From contig NZ_JBAMDA010000001.1 of NCBI RefSeq assembly GCF_036964665.1, forward strand, positions 1,736,001 to 1,800,000: a stretch of DNA of 64,000 nucleotides. Reading direction: 5' to 3'. Below are positions 53,066-62,777 of the stretch, in pieces. The translations under genes and the position numbers were made by a program. Source of the stretch: Nitrobacter sp. NHB1 (lineage in GTDB: Bacteria; Pseudomonadota; Alphaproteobacteria; Rhizobiales; Xanthobacteraceae). The notes under the pieces were generated by a model. It did not search any database, was not told the origin of the DNA, and was given only the letters and a program-made list of their open reading frames with translations. Positions within the stretch are counted from its first letter, which is position 1; every line of letters starts with the position of its first letter.

Positions 53066-53121
53066 TCGACGAGATTACAAACGTTGGTTGGTCTGATTCT
53101 CAAGAGTGGATGAAATCCAGA

Positions 53122-54531
53122 TCAGCGTAACGCCCCTTTCTTCGAGATGTCTTGTTTGACCGTAGCTTCATCAGACGGACCGGAGTCGCCCTCGTCTGAC
53201 ATTTTCTTTTCGGTCGGAACGACCGACTTTCGTGACGAGCGCCTGACGGCTCTTGGCCATTCCGACGCCGGACGTCCCGTCCAAACGGTTCGACGGGCGG
53301 GCGTCGTGGGTGCGTTCAGGTCGAGAAGCTGCCGCATTCGCGGAATACAGATCCGCGAGGCATCGTAGTGGTCGATAACGAAGCGGCGGGCGGACTCTCT
53401 GATTGCGTTAAACTGATCCGGTTCCTGAAGCGCTTCAACGACCCTTTCAGCAAGCTCATCAACCGCAAAAAAAGGAACCAGCACGCCGGTGTCTCCGGAA
53501 CTGATGACTTCGCGCACCGGCGGCGTATCCGATCCTATCACCAGGCAACCGGCGCTCATCGCTTCCAGCACCGACCAGGACAGCACGAAGGGGTACGTCA
53601 GGTAGACATGCGCCGATGACACCTGAAGTGCCGCAATAAAAGTGTCGTATGGAACACCGCCCATGAAATGAACGCGCGACATGTCCAACCGATCGCGCAC
53701 CTCCTCCAGGAAGATCGACTTCCAGTTGCTGCCCACCGGCGGAGGAAGTCCGTAAGACAATCCATCCCTGCCGATAATGACAATCTGTGCGTTGGGCCGG
53801 CGTCTCAGTATTTCGGGAAGCGCGCGCATAAAGATGTGGTAGCCCCTGAGCGGCTCGAGATTACGCACGACAAATGTCACAATTTCATCCGAGCGGCCGA
53901 CCTGTCGGCCGTTTGGAAGCATCAGGCGCGCCCGCGGGTCAGGTCGCACGCGCGACGTATCGATTCCTTCATGAATGACTTCGATCTTGCTTTGATAATG
54001 CCTTGGAAAAGTCGACTGCTGCCAACATGTGGGCGAAATTCCGACATCGCAGTCGGCGAGTGCTAGCAAGGTTGTCGCATTCTTGAGCTGCAGCCCGATA
54101 TCACCATCCAACCCGGATATCGGAAATTCCGGATCGAATCCGATGTCGCGCCCCTCGGCGCCGTAAAAAAACTCGCAGTAGACCAGACGCCTCGCCTTAG
54201 GAAACATGGTGCGCAACGGCAATGTTTCGCCCCAGCCGGGATGGGCAAGGATCACATCCGGCGCAAATCCGGAGGCCGCCAGCGTTGAAAGACTATAGAG
54301 CACCTGCTCAGCCCGACGGCACTCAAGATCGAAACGTCTCGCAAATGGATGCGTTCCGGAGACGTCCGCGTCGGGAAGAGCATATTTAATCAACTTGACC
54401 GAAGGCATCGGTTGCGCATTCGATGCGCCAACCGCGGCGAGTTCGAATCCTGGCTCATTGGCCAACACCGCCGCCAGATTGCGGTACTGCGCCGGAAAAT
54501 TATTGTGAACGAATAAAATCTTCATCGACAT
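53122..54531 (-). CDS. GT4-family glycosyltransferase
   Basis: A 469-residue GT-B glycosyltransferase. The N-terminal half has 'KILFVHNNFPAQYRNLAAVL' and 'VILAHPGWGETLPL'; the C-terminal nucleotide-sugar domain shows 'LEPLRGYHIFMRALPEI' and the acidic motif region 'FVLSWSVLEAMSAGCLVIGS' (EX7E-like). It retains a catalytic setup for sugar transfer; donor and acceptor are unknown. The last 45 residues are charged and likely disordered. It begins the polysaccharide locus, oriented away from the following genes. Confidence 0.86.
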   Translation of the reverse strand: MSMKILFVHNNFPAQYRNLAAVLANEPGFELAAVGASNAQPMPSVKLIKYALPDADVSGTHPFARRFDLECRRAEQVLYSLSTLAASGFAPDVILAHPGWGETLPLRTMFPKARRLVYCEFFYGAEGRDIGFDPEFPISGLDGDIGLQLKNATTLLALADCDVGISPTCWQQSTFPRHYQSKIEVIHEGIDTSRVRPDPRARLMLPNGRQVGRSDEIVTFVVRNLEPLRGYHIFMRALPEILRRRPNAQIVIIGRDGLSYGLPPPVGSNWKSIFLEEVRDRLDMSRVHFMGGVPYDTFIAALQVSSAHVYLTYPFVLSWSVLEAMSAGCLVIGSDTPPVREVISSGDTGVLVPFFAVDELAERVVEALQEPDQFNAIRESARRFVIDHYDASRICIPRMRQLLDLNAPTTPARRTVWTGRPASEWPRAVRRSSRKSVVPTEKKMSDEGDSGPSDEATVKQDISKKGALR

Positions 54532-54788
54532 GATCTCAATTGAGGACTCGGTTTACGCGTTTCCTTTTTAGTAAAAATCTTTCGTCAGAGAAGTCTGCAA
54601 TGGCAATCCTGTCTAATTATTCGCATGTTGACAAATTCCAAATGAGTCGAGACTTTGTTCATCCAGCTTTCGCTTCCGTCTGACATCTTCCTGCCCTAAA
54701 AATCGTCGAGTAGTTGGGACTGCGTGGACACGAATTCCAAAGTCGCTGTATTATGTAGAATACGAAGGTGAGCGCGGAGGCATTCGCG

Positions 54789-55019
54789 ATGAGACTCAAA
54801 TTGACACAACGTCGTTCAGACTACCTGCCGCAAATCCAGCATCCGGATTTAAGCAGCGTTGAGAACGTCCCGGATTCCGCCGAGAGCATCGCAGATTCCA
54901 TCATACTGCTGAGGGATGAGAACGACAGGTTACGCAAGATGGCTGCATCGTTGAGCGTGGAGGCTGAAGACATCCGGCGATCTCTCTCGCCGGCGAAATC
55001 GACCGCCTTGTTGGTGTGA
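54789..55019 (+). CDS. Short coiled-coil protein, unknown
   Basis: A 76-residue protein with a heptad-like helix 'SIADSIILLRDENDRLRKMA' and flanking charged ends. GGAGG lies about ten bases before the ATG; a GTG 7 codons upstream is possible. It may be a small regulator or a structural helix. No family recognised. Confidence 0.5.
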   Translation: MRLKLTQRRSDYLPQIQHPDLSSVENVPDSAESIADSIILLRDENDRLRKMAASLSVEAEDIRRSLSPAKSTALLV

Positions 55020-55326
55020 TCTTTAGCTCGGGACATGTGCTTCGCCATGACGGCCACACCGATCAGAACACGGTCATCATTGGTGCCTTAGAGAGAATCT
55101 TGATTGGCTTCATCCGTGTCCGCTGCATTTTCTCCGAGAGCAGACACAGTCGGGTGTGGGGCAGCGGCGACTTTAAGATGAGAAACAGGAAACGCCGACC
55201 ATGGTTGCGTAACGGGTTGATCGTCAGTCCGCGGGCTTCGCGATAGCGGCCTTTCCGAGACACAGCGGACCTTCCGAGACAAGGCGGCGGCGCATGATGG
55301 GTTGGCACGGCTGAAGGAGATGACCA
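55020..55326. other. Spacer before the unknown beta-rich gene
   Basis: 307 bases, GC-rich, with open minus-strand frames that are shadows of the next gene. Nothing supportable. Confidence 0.4.
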
Positions 55327-56220
55327 GTGGATCTGTTTCGGGGGACGACGAACGACGCTGAGCAACAGAAAGTTCTGAGTCTCGATCGCGGACTGTTCTT
55401 TATAAACTACAAGAGCGCCGAGGACTCCCTCTCGCCGCCTCGCGTGATGGTCGCCCCGGCCGAAGGGCATGAGAAGCGCATGGAAATTATCATGCACCCC
55501 GATGCGACCGAGCCAACGTTGTGGAAACCCAATTCCAGCCTGGTGGTGCGGGTCAACACGCCCGGTACTTTGCAGGTTCAGGTTCAGCCGAGGATACCTG
55601 GAGGATCGCGGGCTGCCATCGTACGCGTCGAGCAAATCCAGGCCGGCCAAACCCCCGCTACCGCCGGTCAGGGCAACGGCATGGGACAGCACACGCATGT
55701 TGCAACGGAAGGCCTGAAGGTGCTCGGCCATGTGGCCGGTCGCGGCGACATCATTGTCGGTCCCAATGCATGGATCGCGGGTCCGGCCGCGCCATCTCGC
55801 GTGGAAGGCGTGGCTCTGGAATGGCCGGACAGGCCCGCAAGCATCGATATCCGGTATGCGGTCCAATTCGCCAACGGTCAGACCGGCAGCGGCAGGATGG
55901 TGTCGCTCGGCACCTATGCCGGCACGCGCGGCCGGGCCCTGCCTCTTACCGCCGTCGTTCTCGAGATGAGCGGCACCGATGAATTGAAGTTTGTCGCCGA
56001 GGCAGGATTCCTGAATGCGCCGACCCTCCGCGCGGTGGGCAAGCGCGTGGTGTTGTCGGGTCCGACCAACCGCGAACCGCTGGTCGGTATTCGCATCGGC
56101 ATCGAGCGTATCGAAACGACGAAACAGGTTGCGGCACCTGCAATGCCGCGCAAGTCTGCCGGTTCGGCACGGGTGCGGGTCTTCCGCAGTCAGCAGCGTC
56201 AGGCGAGTGCCATCCGATAG
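55327..56220 (+). CDS. Beta-rich protein of unknown function in the polysaccharide locus
   Basis: A 297-residue protein. AAGGAG seven bases upstream makes GTG 55327 the start. No signal peptide or membrane helix is evident. Segments such as 'LVVRVNTPGTLQVQVQPRIP' and 'PASIDIRYAVQFANGQTGSG' alternate hydrophobic and polar residues as in a beta-sandwich. The C-terminal 30 residues are basic and low complexity. It stands 91 bases from the first GT2 gene on the same strand, so a role in glycan assembly is plausible but unproven. Confidence 0.62.
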   Translation: MDLFRGTTNDAEQQKVLSLDRGLFFINYKSAEDSLSPPRVMVAPAEGHEKRMEIIMHPDATEPTLWKPNSSLVVRVNTPGTLQVQVQPRIPGGSRAAIVRVEQIQAGQTPATAGQGNGMGQHTHVATEGLKVLGHVAGRGDIIVGPNAWIAGPAAPSRVEGVALEWPDRPASIDIRYAVQFANGQTGSGRMVSLGTYAGTRGRALPLTAVVLEMSGTDELKFVAEAGFLNAPTLRAVGKRVVLSGPTNREPLVGIRIGIERIETTKQVAAPAMPRKSAGSARVRVFRSQQRQASAIR

Positions 56221-56224
56221 ATCA

Positions 56225-56321
56225 TGATCCAATCGGACGAAATCGAATCATAAGCGCATCTCTTTGTTCGGGCATCACGCTTTCGGAAAGCCTATTTCCG
56301 TTTTTCGGATCATGATGCGAA
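56225..56321. repeat. Intergenic palindromic repeat of the 'TTTCGGA..TTTTTCGG' type
   Basis: GGAAAGCCTATTTCC with the following GTTTTTCGGATCATG forms a hairpin with a T-run. It resembles a repeat frequent in Bradyrhizobium-group intergenic DNA. Its right end reaches the first possible ATGs (56312, 56315, 56321) of the GT2 gene. Confidence 0.6.
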
Positions 56322-58834
56322 TGCCAGCAGTAGCTTCAAAGCGCCGACCAAGCACCAACTGGTCAGGACACCGCCAGATGGTTCTCGGCACCGTCAGTGA
56401 CACCCAGGCACCTGTCGGATTTCGCTCGCATGTCATGCTCGAGCGCATGGCCGCGCAAGCGCTGAAGGCTCGGGACTTTCTTGCGGCGTTCAAATACGCG
56501 GACAGACGTTGCCGGGTCGGGCCACCATCGGCTGCACATTGCTTCGTTCTCCGCGCGGAAGCGAACTGGCGGCTGGAACGCAGGGACGCGTCCCTGACCG
56601 ACCTCGCCAAAGCGCTTCTCGTCGACCCATCCGATCTTGCCGCCAACCGCAGAATGCTCGCTTGGGCAACGGGCGATCGACAGCGAACCGCGGCTGCCAA
56701 TCTGATCGGCTGTGACAGCAATCCGGCGATCCTGCGTGTTGCCATCGAGGAACTCCGGCGCGCAGGGGATCGGCACTGGGCCGCCTGTTCGGTGTTTGAC
56801 AATCACGTGACGGGCTGGATCGCATGGACCACCGCAAACACGATCGAAGTCAGCCTTGCAATTGAAAACGGCACGCTCACCAGCGTGCTCGAACCCAATT
56901 CGTTTCACCCCCTGGCCAGCATGGACGTTCAGGCAACAGCCTTCCTGGTTCGGCGTCCGCCATCGAGAGCGCCGCAAACGCTGACGCTGACATGCGACGG
57001 CGAGATCATCCAGGTTCGACGGCTGGCTCCCAACCTGTCCACTCCGCCGGACATCCGAACCGATACACCCCGCTCAATCGCGCCACGATCCGACACCTCA
57101 CCACCCACCGTTATCGTTCCAGTGTACCGGGACGTAGAGGCAACGCTCGATTGCTTTGCCAGCCTCATCAAGGCGCGCGCGTCGAATGCGGCCGGACAAC
57201 ACTCCTTCCGCATTCTGGCGGTCGATGATGCCACCCCCGAACCGGAGTTGCGGCGCTATCTGAACGAGCTTGCTGCTGCCGGGACCATCGATTGTCTCGT
57301 GAACGAGACCAATCTCGGCTTCGTCGGCGCGATCAATCGCGCGCTGGAGACCGTACCAGTTGGCGACGTCGTGCTGCTTAATTCCGACACCATTGTGCCA
57401 CCTAACTTCGTTGAGCGATTGGCGGCCGCGGCGCGTTCCGCACCTGGCATCGGGACGGTCACTCCGCTGTCAAACAACGGCGACATTTTTTCGTTTCCGA
57501 CACCGAACGATTTCAATCCGATGCAAGGTTATGAGAATATTCTCGAGATCGACCGGGTCGCGAGCATCGCCAATGCCGGTGGTGTCACCGAGGTGCCGAG
57601 CGGCATCGGCTTCTGTCTCTATGTTACACGCGACTGTCTTGCAGCTATTGGCGGGCTTTCGGAAAATTTTGAGCGAGGCTATCTCGAGGATGTCGATCTC
57701 TGCTTGCGCGCTCGCGCCAAGAGGTTTCGCAATGTCTGCGCGCCGTCGGTCTATGTCGGACATCACGGATCGAAATCCTTCCGGCACGAGAAGCGAGGCT
57801 TGGTGCTTCGCAATCTGGAGGTTCTGGACCGGCGATTCCCCGACTACCGACGGGAATGTCGCGCGTTCGAGATCGCGGACCCGTTACGACCGGCGCGTGC
57901 GAGGCTTGATCGCGCGCTGACCTGGCTCTCCGAGCCTTCGGTGCTGATTCTCGGCGACCGACGGGGATTCGCCGCCGTCGCCGAGGAGCGGGCGCGCCAT
58001 ATCCGTGAGCGTGGCGAGCGTGCGGTCCTACTGTTGCGGGAGCGCGACGTCGTCGACCTCAGGGTCGCCGACGGTAGCAGCCCCCAAGCCGTCCGGTTGA
58101 GTTTCGGCAACCAGAGGGCCATCGCCGACGCCACCGACATCATCGCACGGCTGCACCCCGATCGCGTCGAGATCGTCGAGCCTAGTCCGTTGCCGCAGTT
58201 GGTCGAACTGATACGGAGACTTGGCCTTCCCATCAATCCGTGGCTGACGGCACGGACTCTGAGCGAAGCCATCACTTCGCTTCCCGACGAGCCGCCGCTT
58301 CTCGTTCCTAACAAGACGGCGAAAGCGTTTGCGCAGGCCCGCTGGCCCAACCGCAAAGTCGTTCTCCAAAACTGGCCAACCCGCCCGCTGACCCTGACGC
58401 CGATCTCCGGTGCAAACAAATCGCTTGCTATCGTACCGTCTGCACCCTCGCCCGCATCCTTCCGCTTGATACGACGATTGGCAGAGCGTCTGCGGCGGCG
58501 AGAGCCATCCAGATCGATCGTCATCGCCGGCGCGACCTGCGACGATGATCGTCTGATGTCCCACGCGAATGTTTTCATAACCGGCACGGTCGCAGCCGAC
58601 GAGATCGGCGATGTCCTGGCGCCGCATAATCCAGGCTGGCTGCTCACGGACTTCGAGGAACCGGCATTCGGACATCCTCTCATCGAGACCGCAAGACGGG
58701 CCTCGATACCTGTTGCCTACCGCGACTGGTCCGCCGGATCGGCCAAACCGCGCAAGTGCGATCTCGCCATCCCGGCGGACGCGGACGACCAGGGACTTGT
58801 CGATGCCGTTATCGCATGGGTCGGGCGATCCTGA
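56312..58834 (+). CDS. Large GT2 glycosyltransferase with N-terminal accessory domain
   Basis: An 840-residue protein. Residues 30-140 look like a TPR-like helical region; about 145-240 form a beta-rich module ('HVTGWIAWTTANTIEVSLAI'); the GT2 domain starts at about 265 with 'TVIVPVYRDVEATLDCFASL' and has 'ILAVDDAT', 'NLGFVGAINRALE', a DXD-like 'LLNSDT' and 'GYLEDVDLCLRARAKR'. A further domain of about 240 residues follows. It likely adds sugars to a surface polysaccharide. The start is uncertain because the upstream region is a repeat; ATG at 56378 is an alternative. Confidence 0.83.
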   Translation: MMRMPAVASKRRPSTNWSGHRQMVLGTVSDTQAPVGFRSHVMLERMAAQALKARDFLAAFKYADRRCRVGPPSAAHCFVLRAEANWRLERRDASLTDLAKALLVDPSDLAANRRMLAWATGDRQRTAAANLIGCDSNPAILRVAIEELRRAGDRHWAACSVFDNHVTGWIAWTTANTIEVSLAIENGTLTSVLEPNSFHPLASMDVQATAFLVRRPPSRAPQTLTLTCDGEIIQVRRLAPNLSTPPDIRTDTPRSIAPRSDTSPPTVIVPVYRDVEATLDCFASLIKARASNAAGQHSFRILAVDDATPEPELRRYLNELAAAGTIDCLVNETNLGFVGAINRALETVPVGDVVLLNSDTIVPPNFVERLAAAARSAPGIGTVTPLSNNGDIFSFPTPNDFNPMQGYENILEIDRVASIANAGGVTEVPSGIGFCLYVTRDCLAAIGGLSENFERGYLEDVDLCLRARAKRFRNVCAPSVYVGHHGSKSFRHEKRGLVLRNLEVLDRRFPDYRRECRAFEIADPLRPARARLDRALTWLSEPSVLILGDRRGFAAVAEERARHIRERGERAVLLLRERDVVDLRVADGSSPQAVRLSFGNQRAIADATDIIARLHPDRVEIVEPSPLPQLVELIRRLGLPINPWLTARTLSEAITSLPDEPPLLVPNKTAKAFAQARWPNRKVVLQNWPTRPLTLTPISGANKSLAIVPSAPSPASFRLIRRLAERLRRREPSRSIVIAGATCDDDRLMSHANVFITGTVAADEIGDVLAPHNPGWLLTDFEEPAFGHPLIETARRASIPVAYRDWSAGSAKPRKCDLAIPADADDQGLVDAVIAWVGRS

Positions 58835-58836
58835 AC

Positions 58837-61188
58837 ATGGCGCGCGTCACCCGAGCCCGCAAGCAACCAATTGCCGAACCGAAGCTGGTCAGCCGGCTCG
58901 CGCTCGGCGACGATGGCACGGTGTCCGGTTTGGTATTCGATCCGGCGGCTCCCGAGCGCCGCTTTACCGTCGACATCCTGCTCGATGGCCTGGTGCTGAA
59001 GACCGCCTACGCCGATGCCTTCGTCCCCGAACTCTCCCGGCAAGACCAGAACAACACTTGCGGCTTTGCGGTGACCATTGAGCCCGATCTGCTCCGCGCC
59101 GCGCGTCTTCTTTCGGCGCGCCTCGCCAATCTCGAGACTCCCGTCGGCCACCCCATCGACCTTGAGGATGACAGCGCGGCTCCGCTCGATCTGCGCCCGA
59201 CCTGCAAGCTGCGTTGGCTGGGTGGCCTGCACTTTCAGGGCTGGATCGACAGCGAAGCCGCCGTCACGCTGGAAGCGATCGTCGATGGAGAATCCGTCGC
59301 GCAGGTCCGCGCCGCGGCCTGGACGCACGTCGGCGGCGATACCGAGGGAGACGCCTCACGCAACGTTCGCGCCTTCGATTTTCACGCCCCGCAACGCTTT
59401 GCTGACGGGCGTGTCCATCGAATCCTGCTGCGGAAAGAGGATGGCGAACAAATTCCGGCCACGGCCGTCTTCGTTGCATTTCCCGACGGCCTCATCGGAA
59501 TGATCGATGTCATCGGCGGTTATGCGGCCGAGCGGTTGCGCGGCAAACTGTACGATCGGCTCATTCCCGCTTCGCTGCCCCTGCACGACTATGCCGATTG
59601 GCGCGATCGCTTCCCGCTGCCGGAGCCGCAGCCAAGCGCGCTTCGGCTGGCCGTCGTGATCGCCGGGAGCAATGGTGCGCAACAGACGCTGTCCACGCTG
59701 GAGACGCAAAGCCACGAGAACTGGACCGCGGGCGCGATCGACGGTCAGCCGCTCCTGATCGACAGCGATGCCATGCTGGAATTTCTCGAGGACGCCGCAT
59801 CCGATGCGCGCCACATCGTCGTGACCATGGCGGGCGTCTCGCTCGAACGGAACGCCCTGGCACGCATCGCCGCCGCGTTCGACGCCAACCCCGATGCGGT
59901 AGCCATATACGGCGACCTCGACTTTCTCGCCGATGACGGCCGTCTTTGGCCGCTGGCGTTTCCGGCGTTCGATTACGAAAGGATGCTGGAGCAAGGGTAT
60001 TGCGCGCATCTGTTCGCGGCCCGGCGCGACGCCCTGATAGCGGCCATTAAGGCGCGTCCGGACAACCTCTACCGTCTCTTCAACTGCCTGCTGGATCGAG
60101 CCGGTCCGTTGCAAGCGGATATCCTTCACCTGACCGGAGCGTTGGCGACCATGCCGAAGCTCGATCGGACAAAAGCCGGCGCCCTGCTGTCCGCCGCAAG
60201 CCATCTGCACCTGCGGGCACGCGGAATTGATGCGGAGGTGACCGAGCAGCAAGGCAATTTCTTTCCCGCTGTTCAAATCAAGCGGCCGTTTTCGCAGCAG
60301 CGAGTGACCGTGATTATCCCGACGCGCGACCGCGTTTCTCTCCTGCGCCGATGTCTTGACAGCATCGCATCCGCGGTCGAACGCTGTCGCGCCGATATCC
60401 TTGTCGTCGACAACGACAGCGCCCATCCGGAGACGATCGGCTTTCTGTCCGATCTGCCGCGACGCGGCATCCGGACATTGCGGATCGAGGGGCCGTTCAA
60501 TTTCGCAAGGCTCAACAACCAGGCCGCGGCAATGCTCGACAGCGATGTTCTATGTCTTCTCAATAACGACATCGAGGCAAGCTCCGATGACTGGCTCGAA
60601 GAGATGCTTACGCGCCTGAGCGAGCCGGACGTAGGTGCCGTCGGCGCGCTGTTGACCTGGCCCGGCGGCGTCGTTCAGCATGGCGGTGTGGTGTTGGGCA
60701 TAAACTTTTCAGTCGCCCACGCTTTCACCGACCGATTCAGCGATGACCCGGGTTTTCTCGATCAACTCCTTGTAGCGCACGAATGCAGCGCGGTGACCGC
60801 GGCCTGCCTTGCGACCCGACGAAGCGACTATCTTGCGGTCGGCGGAATGGACGAAGCCCGCTTCGCCGTGGCGTTCAACGATGTCGACTATTGCCTCCGC
60901 CTGCGCGAGGCAGGCAAGCGCATTGTCCTGACGCCGCACGCAAAGCTGGTCCACGCCGAATCTGTCAGCCGGGGCAGCGACAATCGTGCCGACCGGCGGG
61001 ACCGGTTTGAACATGAGCTCAATCTGCTCCGTGCGCGCTGGGGTGAGGTGCTCAACGACGATCCGGCTTACAATCCGCAACTGTCGCGCGATGGTGTTCC
61101 GTATAACGGCCTGGCCTGGCCTCCGGCACGACGGGTCCCCCGATACAATCGGCCGCCGCGCGCGGGCGATTTGCCCTTGGGATTTTGA
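58837..61188 (+). CDS. Second large GT2 glycosyltransferase with two beta-rich modules
   Basis: A 783-residue enzyme. Two accessory modules of about 90 residues lie before the catalytic domain: one begins 'GDDGTVSGLVFDPAAPERRF' (a fold seen in rhizobial glycan enzymes and adhesins) and the other near residue 125. The GT2 domain from about 488 has 'VTVIIPTRDRVSLLRRCLDS', DXD-like 'LLNNDIEASS', and 'VAFNDVDYCLRLREAGKRI'. Residues 270-460 may be a second, degenerate GT-A domain. It follows the first GT2 gene by two bases and is coupled to it. Confidence 0.85.
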   Translation: MARVTRARKQPIAEPKLVSRLALGDDGTVSGLVFDPAAPERRFTVDILLDGLVLKTAYADAFVPELSRQDQNNTCGFAVTIEPDLLRAARLLSARLANLETPVGHPIDLEDDSAAPLDLRPTCKLRWLGGLHFQGWIDSEAAVTLEAIVDGESVAQVRAAAWTHVGGDTEGDASRNVRAFDFHAPQRFADGRVHRILLRKEDGEQIPATAVFVAFPDGLIGMIDVIGGYAAERLRGKLYDRLIPASLPLHDYADWRDRFPLPEPQPSALRLAVVIAGSNGAQQTLSTLETQSHENWTAGAIDGQPLLIDSDAMLEFLEDAASDARHIVVTMAGVSLERNALARIAAAFDANPDAVAIYGDLDFLADDGRLWPLAFPAFDYERMLEQGYCAHLFAARRDALIAAIKARPDNLYRLFNCLLDRAGPLQADILHLTGALATMPKLDRTKAGALLSAASHLHLRARGIDAEVTEQQGNFFPAVQIKRPFSQQRVTVIIPTRDRVSLLRRCLDSIASAVERCRADILVVDNDSAHPETIGFLSDLPRRGIRTLRIEGPFNFARLNNQAAAMLDSDVLCLLNNDIEASSDDWLEEMLTRLSEPDVGAVGALLTWPGGVVQHGGVVLGINFSVAHAFTDRFSDDPGFLDQLLVAHECSAVTAACLATRRSDYLAVGGMDEARFAVAFNDVDYCLRLREAGKRIVLTPHAKLVHAESVSRGSDNRADRRDRFEHELNLLRARWGEVLNDDPAYNPQLSRDGVPYNGLAWPPARRVPRYNRPPRAGDLPLGF

Positions 61189-61203
61189 CGAGGCGGCCTC
61201 GAC

Positions 61204-62118
61204 TCAGCAGGCCGCCTGCTCGCGTTGCAGGGCGACGAGGCTGTCGAGTTCCGACGACAATGCTTGCTGCCAGGTCGGCGTGGTCACCCCGAACCGGTCT
61301 CTCAGGCGCGACAGGTCGAGCCTGGAATTGCTGGGCCGCCTGGCCCTGGTCGGGAAATCGGCTGTCGCAATCGGAGTGATCGTCTTCACGGCGAGCTTCG
61401 CACCGCGCGACCTCAACCCGGCGACGATGGCTGTTGCGAAGCCGTACCAACTGGTCTCACCGGCGCAAGCAAGATTGACCACGCCGGCATTGCGCACAAA
61501 CAACCCTTCCAGGTTCGAAGCGTTCGACAGCACGATGCCGGCAACGGCATCGGCGATCGCGCTTGCCGTGGTCGGCGCGCCTACCTGGTCGGCGACAATG
61601 CGCAATTCCTCGCGTTCACCGGCCAGCCGCGCGATAGACCGCAGGAAATTGGCTCCGCTCGCCGCGTAGACCCAGGAGGTGCGCGCGATCAGATGCGGAC
61701 CGCCGGCCGCGCCGATGGCGAGGTCGCCGGCGAGCTTGCTCGCGCCATAGACCGAGAGCGGGCCGGTCGGACTGTCCTCGCGCCACGGCCTGTCATTCGA
61801 GCCATCGAAGACATAGTCGGTTGAGAAATGGATCAGCGGCACGCGATGCCGTGCCGACCACGTCGCAATCGCCGCAGGCCCCGTGGCGTTGACGAGGAAG
61901 GCAAGCTCGCTTTCGTCCTCGGCGCGATCCACCGCGGTATAGGCCGCGGGATTGATAATGAGATCGGGTTTGAAAGCCTCGAGCGCCCCGGCAAGTGTCA
62001 CGGGCTTCGACAGGTCGAATTCAGCGCGTGACGGGACCACGACCGTGCCGCTTTTTTCCAGCAGCGGCCGCAACGCCCCGCCAACCTGACCGTTGCTACC
62101 CGTCAATACTATCCGCAT
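61204..62118 (-). CDS. rfbD: dTDP-4-dehydrorhamnose reductase
   Basis: A 304-residue SDR-type NADPH enzyme doing the last step to dTDP-L-rhamnose. 'VLTGSNGQVGGALRPLLE' is the dinucleotide loop, 'NPAAYTAVDRAEDE' the family motif, and 'STDYVFDG' plus 'YGASKLAGD' hold the catalytic Tyr/Lys. Its ATG shares a base with the rfbC stop (TGATG). Frame extension upstream is not used. Confidence 0.95.
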   Translation of the reverse strand: MRIVLTGSNGQVGGALRPLLEKSGTVVVPSRAEFDLSKPVTLAGALEAFKPDLIINPAAYTAVDRAEDESELAFLVNATGPAAIATWSARHRVPLIHFSTDYVFDGSNDRPWREDSPTGPLSVYGASKLAGDLAIGAAGGPHLIARTSWVYAASGANFLRSIARLAGEREELRIVADQVGAPTTASAIADAVAGIVLSNASNLEGLFVRNAGVVNLACAGETSWYGFATAIVAGLRSRGAKLAVKTITPIATADFPTRARRPSNSRLDLSRLRDRFGVTTPTWQQALSSELDSLVALQREQAAC

Positions 62119-62672
62119 CAGACTTGCCCATAGACCGGAAGGTTCTTGACGTCGGCGAGCAGCGGCGCCTCCGAATCCTTGGCCGACAAGGACGGTGTCT
62201 CGACGCCCCAGTCGATGCCGATCGCGGGATCGTTCCAGCGAATCGAAAACTCGTCCTTCGGACTGTAGAGATCGTCGCATTTGTAGAAAAAGTCGGCGGT
62301 CTCGGAAAGAACGACGAAGCCGTGCGCGAAGCCGCGGGGAACCCAGAGCTGCCGCATGTTTTCTTCGCTCAGCTCGACGGCAACGTGGCGGCCAAAATTC
62401 GGACTGCCGACCCGCACGTCGACGGCGACGTCCAGCACCTTGCCGCGGAGCGCGGTCACCAGCTTCCCCTGCGTGAGAGGATTTTGCAGGTGCAGCCCGC
62501 GCAGCACGCCCCGGGCGGAGCGGGACAGGTTGTCCTGGATGAACGGGCGACCGACGCCGTGTTCGGCGTAACGGGGAAATTGATAGGTTTCGATGAAAAA
62601 GCCGCGCTGATCGCCGAACAGCCTGGGCTCGATGATGATGACGTCCGGAATTTCAGTCTTGATAACATTCAT
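62118..62672 (-). CDS. rfbC: dTDP-4-dehydrorhamnose 3,5-epimerase
   Basis: A 184-residue cupin epimerase. 'QDNLSRSARGVLRGLHLQ' includes the catalytic His; 'VPRGFAHGFVVLSE' and 'DFFYKCDDLYSPKDE' (Tyr/Asp of the active site) follow. It forms a two-gene operon with rfbD, divergent from rfbA. Confidence 0.95.
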   Translation of the reverse strand: MNVIKTEIPDVIIIEPRLFGDQRGFFIETYQFPRYAEHGVGRPFIQDNLSRSARGVLRGLHLQNPLTQGKLVTALRGKVLDVAVDVRVGSPNFGRHVAVELSEENMRQLWVPRGFAHGFVVLSETADFFYKCDDLYSPKDEFSIRWNDPAIGIDWGVETPSLSAKDSEAPLLADVKNLPVYGQV

Positions 62673-62715
62673 CTCATGTCACTTTGATTTTATTAACTCA
62701 TGATACCTCCTCATT

Positions 62716-62756
62716 GATAACAAACTTGCACACTTAACACTATATGTTATGTTATC
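62716..62756. promoter_or_regulatory. AT-rich divergent promoter region with inverted repeat
   Basis: The rfbC-rfbA gap (62673-62777) is strongly AT-rich. GATAACA (62716-62722) and TGTTATC (62750-62756) form an inverted repeat with a 27-base spacer, and TGTTAT occurs twice in a row-like manner near the right arm. It is a candidate operator for both directions. Confidence 0.35.
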
Positions 62757-62777
62757 GACGATAGGATGTGAGGAGCT

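Noticed and set aside
54430-54450. GTTCGAATCC, like a tRNA T-loop
   Set aside because: Lies inside the GT4 coding sequence and no acceptor or anticodon stem folds around it.
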